Below, one piece after another: positions 44,373-51,958 of a DNA stretch of 64,000 nt. The stretch's first letter is position 1; every line of letters starts with the position of its first letter. The stretch is from JBOFDK01 sp051650305 (GTDB lineage Bacteria > Bacillota > Clostridia > Lachnospirales > Cellulosilyticaceae). The position numbers were made by a program, and so were the translations under genes. The notes below the pieces were generated by a model. That model saw only the letters and a program-made list of their open reading frames with translations, was not told where the DNA came from and did not search any database. The stretch lies in contig JBOFIT010000111.1 in NCBI GenBank assembly GCA_051650305.1, positions 47,823 through 111,822 of the forward strand. Reading direction: 5' to 3'.

Positions 44373-45125
44373 ATGAAAAGTGTACAGCATTTTGTACTGG
44401 GCATGCAGTTTTTAACCCGCATCCCACTTACAAAAAAGGCAGTGCCATGTGAACCAAAGGATTTTAAAGGAGCCATGGGCTTCTTTACAACCATAGGGCT
44501 TATCGTAGGGCTTATTCAATACGGGGCTTATGTAGTAGGTGCATGGCTTGTAAGTCCACTTATAGGGTCACTATGTGCAACGGTGGCAGGTATATGGACC
44601 ACAGGTGGGTTACATTTAGATGGCCTAGCAGATGTGTTTGACGGCTTTGGCGCCAATCAGTCAAAAGAAAGAACGTTAGAAATTATGAAGGATAGCAGAG
44701 TCGGTAGCTTCGGGGCACTTGCCCTTATACTTGATTTTGCTATCCACTTTATTGCCATTTATAGTTTAAGTGTGCAACCTTTATTCATTATATGGATACC
44801 TGTAGCAGGTAAGGCTTCAGTCTGCCTTTTATGCTTTATAGGGAAAAATATAAAAGAAGGAATGGGTGCCCTTTGGATTCAAAATATAGGTGGCACCCGA
44901 TTAAGTATTAATCTACTTTTTGCGCTTCTGCTGGGTGCGATACTGAGTAATGGCTTGGTGGCATTAGGTGGTATGGTCGTTATTATAAGTGTGACTTGGT
45001 GGGTGAATCGTTTGTTTGTGCAGAAATTAGGAGGCCTGAACGGTGATGCACTGGGTGCGATGCAGCAATTAATGGAATGGGCGATGCTTCTTTATACCTT
45101 AATTGTGGCGTATAAGTGGCAGTAA
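44373..45125 (+). CDS. cobS: adenosylcobinamide-GDP ribazoletransferase
   Basis: 250 residues, polytopic membrane protein with about six helices. The family motif G-G-L-H-L-D-G-L-A-D-x-x-D-G carries the Asp residues that bind magnesium. M-K-D-S-R-V-G-S-F-G follows. It joins GDP-cobinamide and alpha-ribazole to finish cobalamin. The C-terminal G-D-A-L-G-A is typical. Confidence 0.94.
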   Translation: MKSVQHFVLGMQFLTRIPLTKKAVPCEPKDFKGAMGFFTTIGLIVGLIQYGAYVVGAWLVSPLIGSLCATVAGIWTTGGLHLDGLADVFDGFGANQSKERTLEIMKDSRVGSFGALALILDFAIHFIAIYSLSVQPLFIIWIPVAGKASVCLLCFIGKNIKEGMGALWIQNIGGTRLSINLLFALLLGAILSNGLVALGGMVVIISVTWWVNRLFVQKLGGLNGDALGAMQQLMEWAMLLYTLIVAYKWQ

Positions 45126-45163
45126 GTACCGTATAGATTAAAGAAAGTAATGGAGAATTCAAT

Positions 45164-46243
45164 ATGTTAGAATCATTAAAGACTTATATAGAAGCCATCC
45201 CACTACCCAATGAAGAGGTGGCAAAGGAGATGGAGCGTTATATAGATGGTCTTACGAAACCAGTAGGGTCACTTGGTAAACTAGAGAAGATGGTCATTCA
45301 GTTAGCAAGCTTACAGGAAACGCTAGCAGTTAAGACAAAGCCACGTGCAACGATTATCATGTGTGCAGATAATGGGGTATGTGACCAAGGAGTAAGTAGC
45401 TGTCCCCAAGAAGTGACGGCGACGGTAACGTATAATTTTACCCGAGGCATTACAGCGATGAACCGCTTAAGTGCTTTTGCAGATGCGTACATGCATGTGG
45501 TGGATATAGGGGTAAAAGAACCTGTCATACATCCTGATATACGTGAAAGACGGGTGATGGCAGGGACGAGAGATATGAGTATACAGCCAGCCATGACAAA
45601 GGAAGAGGCGCTTCAAGCCATATGGGTAGGCATAGAAGAGGCAGAAGGATTAATGGCAGAGGGGTATCAGCTCTTTGGCACAGGGGAGATGGGGATTGGT
45701 AATACCACCACATCGGCGGCTGTGGCAGCAGTACTTCTAGGACAGGAGGTAGCAGAAGTCACAGGTAAAGGTGCAGGTGCAGGTGATGAGGTATACCAAA
45801 GCAAGGTGGGGGCTATTGAAAAAGCCATCCGCTTGCATCAGCCAGATGCTTCAGACCCATTAGATGTATTAGCAAAAGTAGGTGGACTGGATCTAGCAGG
45901 ATTAGTGGGTGTGTATCTGGCAGCGGCTAAGCATCAAAAGCTAGTGGTAATAGATGGCTTTATCGCTGCCAGTGCGGCTTTAGTAGCTTATAGCTTATGT
46001 GAGAAGACAAGATGCGTCATGGTAGCATCCCATCTTTCAAAAGAAGTAGGGATGCAAAAAATACTGCAAAAGCTAGGGTTAGAAGCACATTTTGACTTGG
46101 GAATGCGACTGGGCGAAGGTAGTGGATGCCCGATCCTTTTTCAAGTACTAGATATGGCAGTGTATACACTTCTAGGTATGGGGACATTTGAAGAGGCTGG
46201 GGTTGATAAAACAGACTACGAGAATGTATGGAAGAAAAAGTAA
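45164..46243 (+). CDS. cobT: nicotinate-nucleotide-dimethylbenzimidazole phosphoribosyltransferase
   Basis: 359 residues. It makes alpha-ribazole phosphate, the lower ligand of cobalamin. Visible signatures are G-S-L-G-K-L-E near 29, A-D-N-G-V near 67, G-E-M-G-I-G-N-T-T, and the catalytic Glu region R-L-G-E-G-S-G-C-P near 320. Last gene of the dppA-to-cobT run. CobU (cobinamide kinase) is not in this window. Confidence 0.95.
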   Translation: MLESLKTYIEAIPLPNEEVAKEMERYIDGLTKPVGSLGKLEKMVIQLASLQETLAVKTKPRATIIMCADNGVCDQGVSSCPQEVTATVTYNFTRGITAMNRLSAFADAYMHVVDIGVKEPVIHPDIRERRVMAGTRDMSIQPAMTKEEALQAIWVGIEEAEGLMAEGYQLFGTGEMGIGNTTTSAAVAAVLLGQEVAEVTGKGAGAGDEVYQSKVGAIEKAIRLHQPDASDPLDVLAKVGGLDLAGLVGVYLAAAKHQKLVVIDGFIAASAALVAYSLCEKTRCVMVASHLSKEVGMQKILQKLGLEAHFDLGMRLGEGSGCPILFQVLDMAVYTLLGMGTFEEAGVDKTDYENVWKKK

Positions 46244-46293
46244 GAAAAAAATAAATAATTTCAAAAACTTAATGCAAAACTTGGAAAAAAGGT

Positions 46294-46299
46294 TATAAT
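46294..46299 (+). promoter_or_regulatory. candidate -10 for the AAA ATPase gene
   Basis: TATAAT within an AT-rich 167-base gap; no good -35 is seen 16-18 bases upstream. No terminator was found directly after cobT. Confidence 0.35.
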
Positions 46300-46410
46300 A
46301 AAAGGAGAATATTAAAAAACTAAATATAGATACAGATAGAGAAACTCAAAAAGAGAAAATACCGATTGGGGTTGTGCAAAAAAAAGAATAAAATCGGATG
46401 GGGGATGAAG

Positions 46411-47676
46411 ATGTATTTAAAAAACATTGATATCAAAAATTACGGGGCCATTGAAAGTATCGCTATTGAAACAGCTTTCTATGAAAATGGTAGTCCAAAG
46501 CCACTTATCATTACTGGACATAACGGAGCAGGAAAGACCCTTTTATTGACTAATATAGTTGATGCGATGATTGAAATTAAAAAGACAGATCGTAGCAATA
46601 CGGAAGATGAGATAGAGGCTTATAAAGCTGAAAACAAAAAATACATTCGTAGTGGTGCCAGTGAGTACATTGTCAAAATGCGCTTTGAAGAAAATGATAA
46701 GACGGTGGATTATATCGATGTCATGTCAAAGAACATCAGTGCGTCTATGAAAAAAGAAGTCATCAAAGAACTTCAATCAAAAGAAAAGTTCCTAGAGACG
46801 GGATGCTATAAAAACACAAGTCAAGGAAGTCACCAGATTCAAAAGCAAGTACTTTGTTACTTCCCAACAGACAGATACTATAATCCAGCGTGGTTCGATA
46901 AAAAAGAATCTGATAAGATTTATAGAGATAAACGCAAGATGATGGATAATAGAGGGGCATCAAAGATCGTTAAAGGCAATCTTCTGGAGCAAGTAGAAAG
47001 CTGGATTTTAGATGTACTTCTCGATAAGTACCTGTATGAGCAAGTCACAGAAACCAAAGAATACTACGTGAAAGATCATTATATTAAAGATCAAGGCGAT
47101 GTTTATGCCCCTAAGTCTGTGAAAGAGTTTACAGGTTATAGAGGCAAGAACAGCACCATTTTAAGTATCATTAATAGTCTTCTTAGCGTTATTTATACCA
47201 ATAAATACGAGAATTTAGAGTATGCACGTATAGGTGTATCAAGTAAGCGCGATCGCTCTATTTCTATCTTTATCAAGAAAAAAGAAGAAAAAGAATTTGA
47301 GATTGCTTCTGATTTTTCATGCTTATCTTCGGGAGAAATCATGGTGCTTTCACTTTTTGTCAGCATCTTAAAAGAGTACGATATCATCAATGCATCTCGT
47401 GCATTTAGTGTGGAACAAGTAGAGGGAATCGTCGTTATTGATGAAGTAGACCAAAACCTACATATCCGATTCGCTAAAGAAATCTTACCGATTCTTATAA
47501 GCACTTTCCCACGTATTCAGTTTATTATAACCACCCATTCACCTTTCTTTATGTTAGGGATGCAAGATGCGATGAAAGAGCAGTTTTCTTACTTATCTAT
47601 GCCAGAAGGTATGGTGCATACCCACCTTATAGGTATGGATGCGATTCGTGGATGCTACGAAGTCATCATCAAATAA
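46411..47676 (+). CDS. orphan SMC/RecF-like AAA ATPase
   Basis: 421 residues from ATG 46411 (GGGGAT six bases upstream); ATG 46405 and 46366 are also in frame. The protein has the form of an AAA_15/AAA_21-type ABC ATPase: M-Y-L-K-N-I-D-I-K-N-Y-G start, Walker A G-H-N-G-A-G-K-T at 36-43, signature C-L-S-S-G-E near 309, Walker B V-V-I-D-E-V-D with D344-E345, and T-T-H-S-P-F-F near the end. The middle ~60-300 is helical and charged. Such proteins often pair with a nuclease in phage defence; no partner is next to it. Function unknown. Confidence 0.72.
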   Translation: MYLKNIDIKNYGAIESIAIETAFYENGSPKPLIITGHNGAGKTLLLTNIVDAMIEIKKTDRSNTEDEIEAYKAENKKYIRSGASEYIVKMRFEENDKTVDYIDVMSKNISASMKKEVIKELQSKEKFLETGCYKNTSQGSHQIQKQVLCYFPTDRYYNPAWFDKKESDKIYRDKRKMMDNRGASKIVKGNLLEQVESWILDVLLDKYLYEQVTETKEYYVKDHYIKDQGDVYAPKSVKEFTGYRGKNSTILSIINSLLSVIYTNKYENLEYARIGVSSKRDRSISIFIKKKEEKEFEIASDFSCLSSGEIMVLSLFVSILKEYDIINASRAFSVEQVEGIVVIDEVDQNLHIRFAKEILPILISTFPRIQFIITTHSPFFMLGMQDAMKEQFSYLSMPEGMVHTHLIGMDAIRGCYEVIIK

Positions 47677-47691
47677 ATACAGGTAAAACTG

Positions 47692-47718
47692 ACCACTACA
47701 CCCGTAGTGGTTTTTTTA
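47692..47718 (+). terminator. terminator after the AAA ATPase gene
   Basis: Perfect 8-base stem (ACCACTAC), loop ACCC, seven T. Confidence 0.92.
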
Positions 47719-47769
47719 TAGGGCCTATGGTACCATAGAAAAAGAAAATAGAAAGAAAAGAGGGGCGAT

Positions 47770-48432
47770 ATGGCACAGATTAAGCAAGTGATCTTTGACT
47801 TAGATGGGACATTAGTCAATACAATAGAAGACTTAGGGACAAGTACCAATAAAGTGCTTGAAACATATCAGTATCCAACGCATCAGATGGAAGCTTACAA
47901 AAAGTTTGTAGGAAATGGTGCTTATAAATTGATTGAGAGAGCATTGCCTTTAGAAGCAAGAGAAGAAGAAACAATAACTGCATTAAAGGAAGCATTTGTG
48001 GCATACTATAGTGAGCATTTGACAGACTTTTCAAAGCCCTATGAAGGTGTGATGGAACTGCTAGAAATACTGGAAGAAAGAGGCGTTCAGATGGCTGTTG
48101 TTACCAATAAGCCACAAGAACAGGCAAGGTCATTGGTAGCGGCATGTTTTGGTAGTCGCTTTTTCAAGGAAGTAGTCGGTCAACAAGATGGCATACCTCA
48201 TAAGCCTGATCCCACCAGTGTTTTAAGGCTTATAGAGCAAGGGAAGATAGAGCGAGGAGAAGTACTGTATATAGGTGATTCAGATGTGGATATGGAGACA
48301 GCTAAGAGAGCGGGTGTCTTCGGTGTGGGTGTAAGCTGGGGCTTTCGAACCACTGAGGAGTTACAGGCACATGGTGCCAATGTGGTCATCAATCATCCCA
48401 GTGAACTATTAAAATATTTAGATGGCCGATAA
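47770..48432 (+). CDS. HAD-family phosphatase, phosphoglycolate phosphatase-like
   Basis: 220 residues. HAD motif I is F-D-L-D-G-T-L-V-N-T, motif II V-V-T-N-K, motif III region K-P-D-P, and motif IV G-D-S-D-V-D. The cap is the helical C1 type of Gph/PGP. It hydrolyses a small phosphate ester, perhaps 2-phosphoglycolate. AGAGGGG lies before the ATG. It is immediately upstream of the pyr promoter but is not part of that operon. Confidence 0.85.
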   Translation: MAQIKQVIFDLDGTLVNTIEDLGTSTNKVLETYQYPTHQMEAYKKFVGNGAYKLIERALPLEAREEETITALKEAFVAYYSEHLTDFSKPYEGVMELLEILEERGVQMAVVTNKPQEQARSLVAACFGSRFFKEVVGQQDGIPHKPDPTSVLRLIEQGKIERGEVLYIGDSDVDMETAKRAGVFGVGVSWGFRTTEELQAHGANVVINHPSELLKYLDGR

Positions 48433-48440
48433 AAACAATA

Positions 48441-48470
48441 TTGACACTTGTTATGTCTATATGATAGTAT
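48441..48470 (+). promoter_or_regulatory. pyr operon promoter
   Basis: TTGACA at 48441 with TAGTAT at 48465, 18 bases apart; GATAGT at 48463 is an alternative -10. Transcription would start near 48478, just before the PyrR hairpin. Confidence 0.75.
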
Positions 48471-48490
48471 AAATAACAGAAAATCAAATA

Positions 48491-48526
48491 TAGCCTTTAA
48501 GCTTGGTCCCGTGAGGCCAAAAAGGA
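48491..48526 (+). promoter_or_regulatory. PyrR-binding anti-antiterminator hairpin
   Basis: Lower stem CCTTT/AAAGG (48494-48498 with 48521-48525), a 5'-side bulge AAGC, upper stem TTGGTC/GGCCAA (48503-48508 with 48515-48520, one G-U pair), and the hexaloop CCGTGA at 48509-48514. The hexaloop fits the PyrR consensus CNGNGA exactly, and the one-sided bulge is also as expected. UMP-bound PyrR would stabilise this form. Confidence 0.9.
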
Positions 48527-48533
48527 GAAAAAC

Positions 48534-48707
48534 ATGAAAAAGAATATTACATTAGCAATAGCTTTAATTTTAGATAACTATAAACAATTATATACAAAGG
48601 TAAAAAAGATAACACTAAGTACAGCTGTCCCAATTTTCATACAAATGGACGGTTCTCTTCGTAGTTGTTTTTTATCCTTAAGCTTAAAGGCGATAGAAAG
48701 TCACTGA
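48534..48707 (+). CDS. 57-codon leader ORF in the pyr attenuator
   Basis: 57 codons plus stop, begun by AAAAAGGAG at 48519-48527, a site that lies in the 3' arm of the PyrR hairpin. The product has a basic start (M-K-K-N), a hydrophobic stretch, and no known family. The TGA at 48705-48707 is inside the terminator stem. The peptide itself is probably unimportant; the arrangement suggests that ribosome position affects the terminator, as in the E. coli pyrBI leader. It may also be chance. Confidence 0.5.
   Translation: MKKNITLAIALILDNYKQLYTKVKKITLSTAVPIFIQMDGSLRSCFLSLSLKAIESH
48623..48654 (+). promoter_or_regulatory. possible pause hairpin with downstream U tract in the pyr leader
   Basis: AGCTGTCC pairs with GGACGGTT (8 bp, two G-U) around a 16-base loop. 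A U6 run follows at 48668-48673, 13 bases after the stem. This resembles the UTP-sensitive pause region of pyrBI leaders. Confidence 0.4.
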
Positions 48708-48729
48708 CTTTTCTATTGCCTTTTTATTT
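48680..48729 (+). terminator. pyr attenuator terminator with antiterminator arm
   Basis: Terminator stem AAAGGCGATAGAAAGTCA with its partner ending in GCCTTTTT (48686-48729), one bulge and one G-U pair. The segment 48680-48691 (AAGCTTAAAGGC) is perfectly complementary over 12 bases to 48493-48504 in the 5' arm of the PyrR hairpin. That pairing is the antiterminator, so the PyrR hairpin and the antiterminator exclude each other. Confidence 0.9.
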
Positions 48730-48750
48730 TATCAAAAAGGAAGGTGTACT

Positions 48751-49677
48751 ATGTTAAAAAACAAAGATTTACTAGGTATTCGTGATTTAGAAGTAAGTGA
48801 GATTATGAGCGTTTTAGAACTTGCTAAAGAAATGAAAAAGAAAATAACTGATAAAACATTAAGAGAAGACAATTTAAAAGATCAGAGTATGATTACTTTG
48901 TTTTATGAAAATAGTACCCGTACCCGCGTGTCATTCAACATGGCAGGTATGTATCAAGGGATGCATGTGACAGACCTTGGTGTGGCGACGAGTAGTGTTC
49001 AAAAAGGTGAAACGTTAGTAGATACAGGTGTGACACTTGACCGCATGGGCATTGATTATATGGTCATCAGACATGGCTTAAGCGGTGCAGCACACCTACT
49101 AGGAAAAAATGTCAAAGCTTCAGTGATCAATGCTGGAGATGGCGCCAATGAGCATCCAACCCAAGCACTACTGGATATGTACACAATGCTTGATAAAAAA
49201 GGAAGCTTTAAGGATTTAAATGTCACAATCGTAGGAGACATTGCTCATAGCCGAGTAGCTAGATCTAATGTGTTTGGTCTTACAAAACTAGGGGCGAATG
49301 TGACACTAGCAGGCTCAGGTACCCTTACTGCAAAGAGCATGGAGACACTAGGCGCACGTGTGACGACAGACATTCGCGATGCTATAAGTGGTGCAGATGT
49401 GGTGATGGGACTTCGTATCCAGATGGAACGCCAAAAAGGTGGACTCTTCCCAGACCTTCGTGAGTACAGTCAGATTTATGGTATTGATAAAGAGATGTTT
49501 GCCTTAGCGGATAAAGATGCAATCCTTATGCATCCAGCACCAGTAAACCGCGGTGTCGAATTAATGCCAGAACTACTAGACAGTAAGGTAAGCGTCATCG
49601 ATGAACAAGTGACAAATGGGGTAGCCGTAAGAATGGCAATACTAGCCCTCTTAAATGAAAGGAGAATGCAAAAATGA
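48751..49677 (+). CDS. pyrB: aspartate carbamoyltransferase catalytic subunit
   Basis: 308 residues. It joins carbamoyl phosphate and aspartate. S-T-R-T-R binds carbamoyl phosphate near 50-54, and H-P-T-Q-A-L-L-D is the family signature. AAGGAAGGTG precedes the ATG, 22 bases after the attenuator T run. No pyrI regulatory subunit is present. The stop overlaps the pyrC start by four bases. Confidence 0.97.
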   Translation: MLKNKDLLGIRDLEVSEIMSVLELAKEMKKKITDKTLREDNLKDQSMITLFYENSTRTRVSFNMAGMYQGMHVTDLGVATSSVQKGETLVDTGVTLDRMGIDYMVIRHGLSGAAHLLGKNVKASVINAGDGANEHPTQALLDMYTMLDKKGSFKDLNVTIVGDIAHSRVARSNVFGLTKLGANVTLAGSGTLTAKSMETLGARVTTDIRDAISGADVVMGLRIQMERQKGGLFPDLREYSQIYGIDKEMFALADKDAILMHPAPVNRGVELMPELLDSKVSVIDEQVTNGVAVRMAILALLNERRMQK

Positions 49678-50948
49678 AAAAATTAATTAAAAATGGCTTG
49701 GTTTTAAACCCAGCAACACAAATGGAAGAAGTAGCAGACATCCTTATAGAAGACGGTAAAATTGTAGCGATAGGCAAAGTAAGTGAACAAGTAGATGAAA
49801 CGATAGATGCCAGTGGCAAATGGGTGGTACCAGGTCTTATTGACCTTCATGTACACTTACGTGAGCCAGGGTTTGAACATAAAGAAACCATTGCCTCAGG
49901 ATGTGAGGCGGCAGCAAAGGGCGGCTTTACCACAATCTGCTGTATGCCAAATACGAACCCAATCATCGACAATGAGTGCGTGGTAGCCTACATCAATACG
50001 ATGGCAAGTCGTGCAAATGGTGTACACGTCCTACCAGTAGGGTCCATCACCAAAGGCCAAAAAGGTGAAAGCTTAGCAGGTATCGGTAAGATGGCAGAGC
50101 ACGGCATTTGTGGTATCAGCGAAGATGGCCGTACAGTTATGGATGCAAGTATGATGAAAAAAGCCATGAGCTATGTAAAGCCATTCAACTTACCAATCTT
50201 CTCGCATACAGAAGACCACACACTAGCAGGTGGTGCCATGAACGGCGGTGAGAATGCACAACTCTTTGGTATCAAAGGGATCGGACGTGAAGCTGAAGAA
50301 GTCATCGTGGCAAGAGATATCATCCTTGCACGTACCACAGGTGCGAAACTTCACTTATCACACATCAGTACAAAAGGAAGCTTAGAGCTTATCCATATGG
50401 CAAAGACAGTATGGGGCATGACAAACCTTACAGCAGAGACAGCGCCACACTACTTTATCTTAGATGACAGCATTTTAGGTGACTACGATACAAACAAGAA
50501 GATGAACCCACCACTTCGTACCAAAGACGATGTGGAAGCGATGAAAAAAGCCATTAAAGACGGTGTCATTGATGTGATCGCTACAGACCATGCACCACAC
50601 CACTACGATGAGAAAAACGTTGAGTTTGAAAAAGCACCATTTGGTATCGTAGGCCTTGAAACGAGCTTTGGCCTTAGCTACACATACCTTGTAAAGACAG
50701 GTATCTTAAGCCCACTAGAGCTTATCGAGAAGATGAGTACAAAACCAGCAGAGATACTAGGTGGCAACAAAGGTCGCTTAGAAGTAGGTTGTGAGGCAGA
50801 TTTAGCTATTATCGATGTCAGTACACCTTACGCAATCGATAAAGAAAGCTTCGTATCAAAAGGTAAGAATACACCATTCCATGGCATGGAAGTCTACGGC
50901 GATGTGGTATGTACTATGGTGTCGGGAAATGTTGTTTATAAAAAATAA
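49674..50948 (+). CDS. pyrC: dihydroorotase
   Basis: 424 residues, type I dihydroorotase. Zinc ligands start with D-L-H-V-H-L-R-E-P-G-F near 60-70, and D-H-A-P-H-H is present near 304. It closes N-carbamoylaspartate to dihydroorotate. The ATGA overlap with pyrB couples translation. A 94-base gap with an internal promoter candidate follows. Confidence 0.97.
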   Translation: MKKLIKNGLVLNPATQMEEVADILIEDGKIVAIGKVSEQVDETIDASGKWVVPGLIDLHVHLREPGFEHKETIASGCEAAAKGGFTTICCMPNTNPIIDNECVVAYINTMASRANGVHVLPVGSITKGQKGESLAGIGKMAEHGICGISEDGRTVMDASMMKKAMSYVKPFNLPIFSHTEDHTLAGGAMNGGENAQLFGIKGIGREAEEVIVARDIILARTTGAKLHLSHISTKGSLELIHMAKTVWGMTNLTAETAPHYFILDDSILGDYDTNKKMNPPLRTKDDVEAMKKAIKDGVIDVIATDHAPHHYDEKNVEFEKAPFGIVGLETSFGLSYTYLVKTGILSPLELIEKMSTKPAEILGGNKGRLEVGCEADLAIIDVSTPYAIDKESFVSKGKNTPFHGMEVYGDVVCTMVSGNVVYKK

Positions 50949-50971
50949 TTAAAAGAATAAATATTACAACT

Positions 50972-51001
50972 ATTGAATAAAAATTCAAAAAAGAGTAAAA
51001 T
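50972..51001 (+). promoter_or_regulatory. internal promoter with ARG box ahead of pyrF-carAB
   Basis: TTGAAT at 50973 and TAAAAT at 50996 are 17 bases apart. The -35 lies within the palindrome TTGAAT-AAAA-ATTCAA (50973-50988). The core TGAATAAAAATTCAA equals the B. subtilis ARG-box core (CATGAATAAAAATTCAAG). ArgR with arginine would thus repress carAB from this promoter. Confidence 0.65.
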
Positions 51002-51042
51002 GAAAATAAGAGAACATTTAAAAGGAAAAAGGAGATTTCAAA

Positions 51043-51957
51043 ATGATTGATAGACTAATAACAAAAATTAAACAAGTACAAAACCCAACAGTGGTAGGTT
51101 TAGATCCTACTTATGCTATGATTCCAAACTTTATCAAAGAAGAAATGCTTGATAAATACGGCAAGACACCAAAGGCAGTAGCAGAAATGTTTATTAAGTT
51201 TAATAAAGCAATCATTGATGAAGTACATGACCTTATTCCAGCAGTTAAACCACAGGTTGCTATGTATGAGCAATACGGCTTAGAAGGTTTACGTGCTTAT
51301 ATGGAGACATGTCAGTATGCAAGAGAAAAAGACCTAGTGGTTATTGGCGATATCAAAAGAGGTGACATCGCATCAACAGCAGCTGCTTATGCAGGACATA
51401 TTGCAGGTGTAGAAATCGAAGGTGAACACTTCGACTTATGGGCAGAAGATGCAGTAACACTAAACCCATACATGGGCTTTGATGGAATCGAGCCTTTCAT
51501 TAGTGCATGTAACGAGATGGACCGCGGGTTATTCATCCTAGTAAAGACAAGTAACCCAAGTAGTAGCGAACTTCAAGACTTAGAAATAGAAGGCACACCA
51601 ATCTACGATTACACAGCAGACCTTGTATCAGCTTGGGGTGAAATGAGCATGGGTGAGATGGGTTATAGCCGTGTAGGTGCTGTAGTAGGTGCGACACATC
51701 CACAACAAGGTGCAGAGTTACGTAAGCGTATGCCACATACATTCTTCTTAGTACCAGGCTACGGTGCACAAGGTGGAACAGCTGAAGACTTAAAAGGCTT
51801 CTTCGACAAAGATGGTGTGGGATGTATCATTAACTCTTCAAGAGGCATCATCGCAGCTTACAAAAACGATAGTGAGTTTGGGGAAACTGAATTTGCAAAA
51901 GCTTCAAGAAAAGCAGTAATCGCAATGAAAAATGACTTACAAGGAGTGATGGGTTAA
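51043..51957 (+). CDS. pyrF: orotidine 5'-phosphate decarboxylase, type 2
   Basis: 304 residues, the longer PyrF type. It turns OMP into UMP. G-D-I-K-R-G-D-I holds the catalytic Lys and Asp, and T-L-N-P-Y-M-G follows. AAGGAG is upstream of the ATG. Placed after a promoter candidate, so it may be made with or without pyrBC. The stop is one base before carA. Confidence 0.96.
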   Translation: MIDRLITKIKQVQNPTVVGLDPTYAMIPNFIKEEMLDKYGKTPKAVAEMFIKFNKAIIDEVHDLIPAVKPQVAMYEQYGLEGLRAYMETCQYAREKDLVVIGDIKRGDIASTAAAYAGHIAGVEIEGEHFDLWAEDAVTLNPYMGFDGIEPFISACNEMDRGLFILVKTSNPSSSELQDLEIEGTPIYDYTADLVSAWGEMSMGEMGYSRVGAVVGATHPQQGAELRKRMPHTFFLVPGYGAQGGTAEDLKGFFDKDGVGCIINSSRGIIAAYKNDSEFGETEFAKASRKAVIAMKNDLQGVMG

Positions 51958-51958
51958 G

